A stretch of 6,966 nucleotides of DNA from Candidatus Woesearchaeota archaeon (GTDB taxonomy: Archaea; Nanobdellota; Nanobdellia; Woesearchaeales; UBA10216), in NCBI GenBank assembly GCA_013331515.1, contig DUGG01000020.1:7695-14660 (forward strand), given 5' to 3'. The notes beneath the pieces are model-generated. The model saw only the letters and a list, made by a program, of their open reading frames with translations. It was not told the DNA's origin and made no database searches. This document shows, in pieces, positions 1 through 6,121 of this stretch (positions within the stretch are counted from its first letter, which is position 1; every line of letters starts with the position of its first letter). Both the position numbers and the translations under genes were made by a program.

Positions 1-1785
1 CCTGCGCACAGGAGCCTCTGAAACTGTCCCGTTTACTTCTGTTTCCTCTCCGACATCCTGAGGACACTCTTTCTCAGTGCCAACAAAACACCTGCAGTCC
101 TTCAAGGAGGGATCAAAGTAACAGTCAAATCGATATTCTCCAGGCGAACGCACAGTGCACTCAAGCTTCTCCCTGCAAGTCTCATTCAGGTCTGCAGCCA
201 AGGGAGGGGGAATATTCATGGCTGCGGCTGGCTGCTTCACGGAATCGTTCTTCGCCTGCTCCGAAGGGAATGAGTTGTTTTGGACCGGTGCTACGATTGG
301 CTGGCCACTATTTAACCCGCCAGGCAATGCAATCTCATCAGGGGTTGCCGGAACAGGTGCCGGCCCCTTTGCCGAGAGATAAAAAAAAGAGCCAACAAGC
401 AGGACTGCCACTATGCCTATTGCAACAATAATCGGAGAGACGCCCTTCCCGGTGCCCCTGCCCTTTTCTTCCTCATCAACTTCCTTGACAAGCTCGGCTG
501 CTGTCTTGGCGGCAACCTTTTCGGCAGAGGCGCTTATTTTGGCCATAGCTGCTTTAGCTTCGGCGCCTGCCTTTGACAATGCCTTGAACTGGTTGCGGAG
601 GTCGTCAATCTCTTCCTTAAGCCGGTCTCTTGAAGAGGCCTGGCCTGATTCAAGGGTACTGATGCGTTCCTCAAACAGCTCCCTCTGCCGCTTCAGCTCC
701 CTCTTGAAATCATCAGAAGACCTGTTCGAGTAATCTTCGAATCGCCGCACTTCCTTCTCAAAAATCTTGGCGGCCGCCTTCTGTGCAGATTCGGATACGC
801 CCCTGAGTGAGTTAAGCTTATCCTCAACTTCAGGAAGGCGCGACGAAAACTGCGTTACTGACCCGGACAGGGCTGCCAGTTGCTGCTTGAGTGAACGCTT
901 CGTGACATAATCGTCAAGGTTAACGTCACTCATGGAAGAGTCAATGAGCTGCCGCGTCTGGTTGAGTTGTAATTTAAGTTCACCGATTGACTTTTCAAAA
1001 GCTGCCCGGTCAACAGACTTCCCCAAAACGTCGTTCTTAAGGGAGGCAATCATGCCCTCATTTGCCGCAAGCTTTCCGGACAAAGCGCCAAGCCGCCCGT
1101 CAAAAGAGGCCACCAACGATACCCTGCTATCAACCTCTGATGATCTCCTGTCAAAATCGCGCCTCAAAGCGGCAAAGCCGCGTGACAATTCACCAACCGA
1201 TGCCTCAATGCGCTGGGTGAATGACGAAATGTCCTCCTTTGCAACTGAAGCTACGGAAATTGAGTTAAGCTTGCCTCTCAAAGAGGCAACATCAGAAGAA
1301 ATCCTGGCCAATGATGCGGATAGCGCCGCAACTTCCCTGCTGGCAGAGCTTGATGCGAATTTCAATGACGCAATTTCCGCCCCCACCCTGGCGGACTCCT
1401 TTGAAAAGTCAGCTTTAGTGGCGGCAGAGCCCTCAAGACCAAGCACCTTTCCCCTTAGGGAGCGGGTATGCCTTATTTCCTCGGCAAGTTCGTCGCGCCT
1501 GTCAACAGCCCGGCCAAGCGAGGAAATCCCCGCCCTCAAATCTGAAGCGACCTTTTCAATCTCGCTTTTTCCAGGCTTGCTGCCAATCCTGTCCTCAAGC
1601 CCCTCCACCCTTGAGCCAAGCCGCTCAATAAAGGCATAAAACTCGTCCTTCTGAAGGGCAGCAGGGAGCGATTTCTGCACAGACTCAATGAAAAAGGTTT
1701 GCTTGTTAAGCGAGCGCTTGACCTGGAGAATGTCTTCCTTTACCCTGTCGAAGGACTTTTTAACCTCTTCTTCCGAAAGAGCCAA
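1..1785 (-). CDS. Coiled-coil protein with one membrane span and an exported Cys-rich, glycosylatable tail (partial, C-terminus off window)
   Basis: No family recognised. The reverse strand is open for 595 codons from a TTG at 1785 to the window edge with no stop. From residue about 1 to 440 it is charged, Leu/Ala/Ser-rich and heptad-like with few prolines or glycines, as in a long coiled coil. A basic stretch (KGRGTGKG) precedes one hydrophobic span at about residues 447-469 (PIIVAIGIVAVLLVG), so by the positive-inside rule the coiled coil is cytoplasmic and the C-terminus exported. The tail starts with a Pro/Ala/Gln linker, then has six cysteines (about 69-183 on the plus strand) and four N-x-S/T sequons (NNS, NDS, NET, NGT). 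There is no N-terminal signal peptide. TTG 1785 is the first usual start codon after an in-frame TAG; an ATG at 1804 is out of frame by one base across a G6 run. The gene follows pgk but has its own TATA box. A structural, surface-anchoring or signalling role is possible but not shown. The reading frame is near certain, the start moderate. Confidence 0.85.
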   Translation of the reverse strand, partial: MALSEEEVKKSFDRVKEDILQVKRSLNKQTFFIESVQKSLPAALQKDEFYAFIERLGSRVEGLEDRIGSKPGKSEIEKVASDLRAGISSLGRAVDRRDELAEEIRHTRSLRGKVLGLEGSAATKADFSKESARVGAEIASLKFASSSASREVAALSASLARISSDVASLRGKLNSISVASVAKEDISSFTQRIEASVGELSRGFAALRRDFDRRSSEVDSRVSLVASFDGRLGALSGKLAANEGMIASLKNDVLGKSVDRAAFEKSIGELKLQLNQTRQLIDSSMSDVNLDDYVTKRSLKQQLAALSGSVTQFSSRLPEVEDKLNSLRGVSESAQKAAAKIFEKEVRRFEDYSNRSSDDFKRELKRQRELFEERISTLESGQASSRDRLKEEIDDLRNQFKALSKAGAEAKAAMAKISASAEKVAAKTAAELVKEVDEEEKGRGTGKGVSPIIVAIGIVAVLLVGSFFYLSAKGPAPVPATPDEIALPGGLNSGQPIVAPVQNNSFPSEQAKNDSVKQPAAAMNIPPPLAADLNETCREKLECTVRSPGEYRFDCYFDPSLKDCRCFVGTEKECPQDVGEETEVNGTVSEAPVRR

Positions 1786-1828
1786 CTTTATCCAAACCCC
1801 CCATATTAGCTATTGTTAAGTGATATGT

Positions 1829-1840
1829 TGATATATAAAC
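1829..1840 (-). promoter_or_regulatory. TATA-box promoter of the coiled-coil gene
   Basis: The minus strand reads GTTTATATATC just after an A-rich stretch, which fits an archaeal TATA box with its upstream BRE. Transcription should begin about 25 bp downstream, near 1808. That is about 20 nt before the TTG at 1785 and about 4 nt before the out-of-frame ATG at 1804. The box lies in the 85-bp spacer after pgk, so the gene can be transcribed independently of it. Confidence 0.65.
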
Positions 1841-1852
1841 TTTTTGGTAGAG

Positions 1853-1858
1853 AAAAAA
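1853..1858 (-). terminator. T-run terminator after pgk
   Basis: Thirteen to eighteen bases past the pgk stop codon the minus strand carries ACTTTTTTCT. Archaeal RNA polymerase stops at such T-runs without needing a hairpin. It sits just upstream of the next gene's TATA box and would separate the two transcripts. Confidence 0.5.
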
Positions 1859-1870
1859 GTGATAAGTAAT

Positions 1871-3067
1871 TCAAGGCATGCTGGAGGTAAGCGCTACAAC
1901 TCCCGGCAGCTCCTTGCCCTCCAAGAACTCAAGCATTGCCCCGCCGCCGGTTGATGAATGGGAAAACTTTCCTTTAAGGCCGGCCTTTTCTACTGCCGAT
2001 AGTGTATCACCGCCGCCAATTACGGTTGTGGCTTTCCCGGTCATTGATGCAACAGCATTTGCAACTGCAAAAGTGCCTCCTGCAAAGCTGCTGAACTCAA
2101 AAACGCCAAGAGGGCCGTTCCAGATTATTGTCTGAGCTTCCGAAATCTCCCGCCTGAACCTCTCAACCGTATCAGGGCCTATGTCAAGGCCCATCCACCC
2201 TTTAGGAATTTCGGCAGCAACAACAACCTCAACCCTGGAATCATTTGCAAATTTCTCAGCAACAACAACATCCACCGGAAGCATTATCTTGTCACCGAAC
2301 TCGTTTAGCAGGTCATCGGCAGCAGAGACCTTGTCGGGCTCAAACTTGCTCGCTGCAACGTCGAAGCCGCGGGACTTGTAAAAGGTAAACATCATTGCGC
2401 CGCCAATAAGGATTTTGTCGGCCTTTGAAGCAAGATTCCTTATAAGCCCAATCTTGTCGGACACCTTGGCGCCGCCGAGAATGACAATGAAGGGCCTTTT
2501 CGGCTTTTCCAAAGCGGCTGCCAAAACCTTGATTTCCTTTTCCAGCAGCAGGCCAGCGTAGGAAGGAATGTGTTCCGTGATTGCGGCAACCGACGCGTTT
2601 GCCCTGTGGGAAACGGCAAAGGCGTCATTCACGTAAAAATTGCCAAGGGCTGCAAGCTTACGCGCAAAATCGTCATCATTCGCCTCCTCTCCGGGCTGGA
2701 AGCGGAGGTTTTCAAGAAACAGGATTTCACCATCCTTCATTCGCTTCACTGCATCCTCCACTTCGCTGCCAACATAACCCCTCAACGCCTTTACTTCATG
2801 CTTAAGCAGGATTGAAAGCCGGGTTGCGACTGCTTCAGTGCGAAGATTCTCCACAACCTTGCCTCCAGGGCGGCCTATGTGAGTCATCACAACGGTCCTG
2901 GCACCCTTTTGCACCAGATACCTTATCGTGGTAAGAGCCTCCTGGATACGGCTATCGTCAGTAATAAGCCCGGACTCATCAATCGGCACATTCATGTCCT
3001 CCCTCAAGAGGACAACCTTCCCGGAAAGCTCAAGATTCTTATCTTTCATGGAAGGGAACTTAACCAT
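1871..3067 (-). CDS. pgk: Phosphoglycerate kinase
   Basis: Pgk interconverts 1,3-bisphosphoglycerate + ADP and 3-phosphoglycerate + ATP in the cytoplasm. The 398-residue product has the normal two-domain length. Visible motifs are REDMNVP (22-28, substrate-site D24 and N26), THIGRPGG (62-69), ENLRF (119-123), YVNDAF then SHRANAS (145-159), LGGAKVSDK (198-205 region, K201), GLDIGP (293-298), WNGPLGVFE (316-324), GGGDT (351-355) and STGGGA (372-377). The usual RVDFNVP motif has E and M in place of V and F, but D and N are kept. The open frame extends 65 codons further upstream into gap, but that part is basic, lacks family similarity and covers the promoter. I chose ATG 3067, which lies about 27 bp from the TATA box and implies a nearly leaderless mRNA; ATG 3049 is the alternative. 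It lies downstream of gap, the preceding pathway step. Confidence 0.96.
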   Translation of the reverse strand: MVKFPSMKDKNLELSGKVVLLREDMNVPIDESGLITDDSRIQEALTTIRYLVQKGARTVVMTHIGRPGGKVVENLRTEAVATRLSILLKHEVKALRGYVGSEVEDAVKRMKDGEILFLENLRFQPGEEANDDDFARKLAALGNFYVNDAFAVSHRANASVAAITEHIPSYAGLLLEKEIKVLAAALEKPKRPFIVILGGAKVSDKIGLIRNLASKADKILIGGAMMFTFYKSRGFDVAASKFEPDKVSAADDLLNEFGDKIMLPVDVVVAEKFANDSRVEVVVAAEIPKGWMGLDIGPDTVERFRREISEAQTIIWNGPLGVFEFSSFAGGTFAVANAVASMTGKATTVIGGGDTLSAVEKAGLKGKFSHSSTGGGAMLEFLEGKELPGVVALTSSMP

Positions 3068-3088
3068 GAAGCCGCTGAAAGGAAAAGT

Positions 3089-3098
3089 GTATAAATAA
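3089..3098 (-). promoter_or_regulatory. TATA-box promoter of pgk
   Basis: The minus strand reads AAAAATTATTTATACAC, a good TATA box preceded by an A-rich stretch. The expected transcription start is near 3069, only a couple of bases before ATG 3067. No Shine-Dalgarno precedes either ATG 3067 or ATG 3049, which fits leaderless translation from 3067. Confidence 0.6.
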
Positions 3099-3118
3099 TT
3101 TTTGGAGCAAATGAACAA

Positions 3119-3166
3119 CGCCGCGGACGAAACTTGAACCCGCACACCCCTTTGGAGGATTGCGTT
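3119..3166 (-). other. tRNA 3'-end-like segment (possible split half, att remnant or chance)
   Basis: On the minus strand a T-arm-like piece, GCGGG-TTCAAGT-TTCGT, is followed directly by CCGCGGC and G, which resemble the 3' acceptor strand and discriminator base. Just before it an imperfect hairpin (CGCAATCC, loop, GGGGTGTG) resembles a long variable arm. No matching 5' acceptor strand (GCCGCGG) lies nearby, so this is not a whole tRNA gene. The T-stem has three G-U pairs, and T stands where position 61 is nearly always C, which argues against a working tRNA half. No CCA is encoded. Confidence 0.25.
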
Positions 3167-3187
3167 TGCCGGTTTCGGAACCCGGCA
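3167..3187. repeat. Hairpin after the gap stop codon
   Basis: TGCCGG and CCGGCA form a perfect 6-bp inverted repeat around a 9-nt loop that can add two A-T pairs. On the plus strand it is followed by C and then TTTTTT (3189-3194), like an intrinsic terminator, but no plus-strand gene enters it. On the minus strand it lies 9 nt past the gap stop, preceded by A's, so it would be a 3'-UTR structure rather than a terminator for gap. Confidence 0.55.
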
Positions 3188-3195
3188 CTTTTTTC

Positions 3196-4204
<1,009 letters not shown>

Positions 4205-4233
4205 ACCGAAGTTGAAGACAGATGGCTAAAGCG

Positions 4234-4242
4234 TTTATATAG
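4234..4242 (-). promoter_or_regulatory. TATA-box promoter of gap
   Basis: The minus strand reads CTATATAAA after an A-rich CAAAAA stretch. Transcription should start near 4212, giving a leader of about 20 nt that includes the Shine-Dalgarno site. This promoter diverges from the suf promoter, whose TATA box is about 50 bp away. Confidence 0.7.
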
Positions 4243-4288
4243 TTTTTGATGAGGAGTTAAAAGCCAGCGAATATTTCTCCCACAAACA

Positions 4289-4298
4289 TTTATAAAAG
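4289..4298 (+). promoter_or_regulatory. TATA-box promoter of the regulator-sufBD operon
   Basis: TTTATAAAAG is a strong archaeal TATA box. The expected transcription start is about 4315-4320, inside the inverted repeat at 4304-4319 and about 20 nt before the regulator's ATG. It is the only clear promoter for the plus-strand genes, which are tightly packed and probably share one transcript. Confidence 0.75.
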
Positions 4299-4303
4299 CA
4301 CAA

Positions 4304-4319
4304 CTTCACCATAGTGAAG
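4304..4319. promoter_or_regulatory. Candidate operator: perfect inverted repeat CTTCAC-CATA-GTGAAG
   Basis: A perfect 6-bp dyad with a 4-bp spacer lies directly downstream of the TATA box and over the expected transcription start. Archaeal repressors commonly bind here to block RNA polymerase recruitment. It is the right scale for an HTH dimer, and the next gene encodes an HTH protein, so autoregulation is a natural inference. In RNA it would form only a short hairpin. Confidence 0.55.
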
Positions 4320-4324
4320 AACAG

Positions 4325-4330
4325 GGTGAT
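4325..4330 (+). promoter_or_regulatory. Shine-Dalgarno site of the HTH regulator
   Basis: GGTGAT ends five bases before ATG 4336 and matches the archaeal anti-Shine-Dalgarno. It rules out the TTG at 4330, which overlaps it, as the likely start. Confidence 0.75.
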
Positions 4331-4335
4331 TGGAG

Positions 4336-4704
4336 ATGAAACAGCAACTCATACAGCCACAGGAAATAGAAGTATTCTACATACTGCCGGCCATAAGAAG
4401 CAGGATGGCGTCAGCGCTGAAGAAAAACGGGAAAAGCCAAAAAGAGATTGCAAGGCTGTTGTGCGTGCAGGAGTCAACAGTAAGCCAGTACCTTAGCTCA
4501 AAGAGGGCTGCGAACGTCAAATTCAACACCGCCATAAACAACGAGATTGTATCTGCCGCCAAGAAAATAGCGACAAAAGAAAGCCTAATCAGGGAAACGC
4601 AGCATATCCTCGACAAGGTAAGGGCCAGCAAGGAAGTCCTGTGCGGGCTGCACAAGGCGGTTGCTGACGTGCCAGATGGCTGCGAGGCATGCTTTGGAAA
4701 GTAA
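4336..4704 (+). CDS. HTH transcriptional regulator with C-terminal CxxH...CxxC, candidate SUF-operon regulator
   Basis: The 122-residue protein opens with EVFYILPAIRSRMASALKK (12-30). A helix-turn-helix follows at about 33-58 (SQKEIARLLCVQESTVSQYL), typical of XRE-like DNA-binding domains. The layout resembles an archaeal family I recall as COG2522; that assignment is from memory and unchecked. After a helical stretch (65-100) the C-terminus has C103-x2-H106 and C116-x2-C119, which could bind an Fe-S cluster or zinc; C43 sits inside the HTH. Its stop is one base before the sufB start, so the genes are almost surely co-transcribed. With an inverted repeat at the promoter, this suggests a self-regulating sensor of cluster status, comparable in logic (not in fold) to IscR with its three-Cys-one-His site or to SufR. 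The HTH call is firm; metal binding and target are inferred. Confidence 0.88.
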   Translation: MKQQLIQPQEIEVFYILPAIRSRMASALKKNGKSQKEIARLLCVQESTVSQYLSSKRAANVKFNTAINNEIVSAAKKIATKESLIRETQHILDKVRASKEVLCGLHKAVADVPDGCEACFGK

Positions 4705-4705
4705 A

Positions 4706-6121
4706 ATGGACCGGCAGGAGCTGATATTGCAGATTGAGAAGGCGGCTGGGAAAATACATTCCATGCGCCAAGAAGAGAAGTTTGCGGCAAGCACCGGAAA
4801 GGGGCTGAGCGAAGACGTAATCAGGGCAATCTCAAAGGACAAGAACGAGCCGGAATGGATGCTGAAGAAACGGCTTCAGGCATACGAATGGTTCAAGAAA
4901 ACGCCTGTTCCGAATTGGGGGCTTGACCTTAGCGGGATAAACTTTGATGATCTGGTATATTACGCCAGGCCGGATGCTGCCCAGAGCAAAAACTGGGAGG
5001 AAGTGCCTGAAGAGATAAGGAAGACGTTTGACTTGCTCGGGATACCTGAGACAGAGAGGAAGGCACTTGCAGGTGCTGGCGCGCAATACGACAGCTCTGT
5101 CGTTTACCACAATCTAAAGAAAGAGTGGGAAGGCAAAGGGGTCATCTTTGAGGACATGGACGTTGCAGTGCAGAAATATCCCGAACTCGTGAAGGAATAC
5201 TTCATGACAAAATGCATACCGATAAGCGACCACAAGCTGATAATGCTGCATGCGGCGGTATGGAGCGGGGGCACGTTCATCAGGGTGCCTGCAGGCGTAA
5301 AGATAACCATGCCACTCCAGGCATACTTCAGGATGAATGCTAAAAGAGGCGGCCAGTTTGAGCACACGCTAATAATAGCAGAGGAGGGAAGTGAGGTGAG
5401 CTATGTGGAAGGTTGTAGCGCACCTCAATACAACGTCAATTCGCTCCATGCAGGAGGAGTTGAAATTTACGTCAAGGAGGGCGCAAGGGTCAGGTACAGC
5501 AGCGTGGAGAACTGGAGCAAGAGCACCTACAACCTCAACACAAAGAGGGCTGTCGTTGAAAGAAACGGCGTTATTGAATGGATTGGGGGAAACGCAGGCT
5601 CGAAGGGAACAATGCTCTATCCGTGCAGCATACTAAAAGGTGAGGGCGCAAGGGCGGACCACCTTGGGGTAGCCTATGCCGGAAAAGGCCAGAACCAGGA
5701 CACCGGGGCAAAGGTCTACCACCTTGCAAAAAACACATCATCAATCATCAAGATGAAAAGCATCAGCAAGAGCGGGGGGATAACAACATATCGCGGGTTG
5801 GTAAAGATAGCAAAAGGGGCAATAAACTCGAAAGTGAGCGCGGTATGCGATGCGCTCATAATGGATGGGGAATCCAAGTCGAACACTGTCCCTGTAATGG
5901 ACGTAAACGAGGACAAAGTTGAGATATCACACGAGGCAACCGTCGGCAGGCTGAGTACAGAGAAAATATTTTACCTCATGAGCAGGGGACTTAAAGAAGA
6001 GGAAGCGGTGAGGCTAATAGTGTCAGGATTCATAGAACCAATAATGAAAGAGCTGCCTATGGAGTATGCTGTTGAACTCAACAGGCTAATACAACTGGAC
6101 ATGGCCGGGGCAATAGGGTGA
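4706..6121 (+). CDS. sufB: Fe-S cluster assembly scaffold protein SufB
   Basis: SufB is the core scaffold of the cytoplasmic SUF machinery and works with SufD and the ATPase SufC to build Fe-S clusters. From ATG 4706 the product is 471 residues, the family's usual size. Landmarks are EPEWMLKKRLQAYEWF (48-63), a typical N-terminal motif, and the beta-helix core at about 185-400 including YVEGCSAPQY (233-242, C237). The conserved cysteine C381 in SAVCDALIMDG matches E. coli SufB Cys405 by its surroundings, and SHEATVGRL (408-416) contains E410, matching the essential Glu434 region. The C-terminal helical domain contains RGLKEEEAVRLIVSGF. ATG 4706 lies one base past the regulator's stop, with a weak GGAAAG before it, suggesting translational coupling. 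ATG 4676 (10 residues longer) is possible but lacks a ribosome site. sufC is not next to it. Confidence 0.96.
   Translation: MDRQELILQIEKAAGKIHSMRQEEKFAASTGKGLSEDVIRAISKDKNEPEWMLKKRLQAYEWFKKTPVPNWGLDLSGINFDDLVYYARPDAAQSKNWEEVPEEIRKTFDLLGIPETERKALAGAGAQYDSSVVYHNLKKEWEGKGVIFEDMDVAVQKYPELVKEYFMTKCIPISDHKLIMLHAAVWSGGTFIRVPAGVKITMPLQAYFRMNAKRGGQFEHTLIIAEEGSEVSYVEGCSAPQYNVNSLHAGGVEIYVKEGARVRYSSVENWSKSTYNLNTKRAVVERNGVIEWIGGNAGSKGTMLYPCSILKGEGARADHLGVAYAGKGQNQDTGAKVYHLAKNTSSIIKMKSISKSGGITTYRGLVKIAKGAINSKVSAVCDALIMDGESKSNTVPVMDVNEDKVEISHEATVGRLSTEKIFYLMSRGLKEEEAVRLIVSGFIEPIMKELPMEYAVELNRLIQLDMAGAIG

Noticed and set aside
932..1639. 235-codon plus-strand open frame
   Set aside because: It is a Ser/Ala-rich antisense shadow of the coiled-coil gene, whose own frame stays open for 595 codons; it has no promoter, ribosome site or recognisable domain.
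1790..1804. Short peptide from ATG 1804 (14 codons) as a leader ORF
   Set aside because: It ends within the coiled-coil gene and is better explained as a start-codon or homopolymer issue; no attenuator-like structure is visible.
3119..3187. Complete tRNA gene on the minus strand
   Set aside because: No 5' acceptor strand or D-arm is present; the sequence before it is gap coding sequence and an A-run. A permuted gene was also considered, but no 5' half follows.
4661..4705. TTG start for SufB at 4661, adding 15 residues
   Set aside because: This would overlap the regulator's coding end by 44 bases with no ribosome site; ATG 4706 directly after the stop gives a normal SufB N-terminus.
4377..4790. 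137-codon minus-strand frame opposite the regulator and sufB
   Set aside because: It spans two well-supported plus-strand genes and has no family features; the apparent hydrophobicity is a by-product of the opposite strand.
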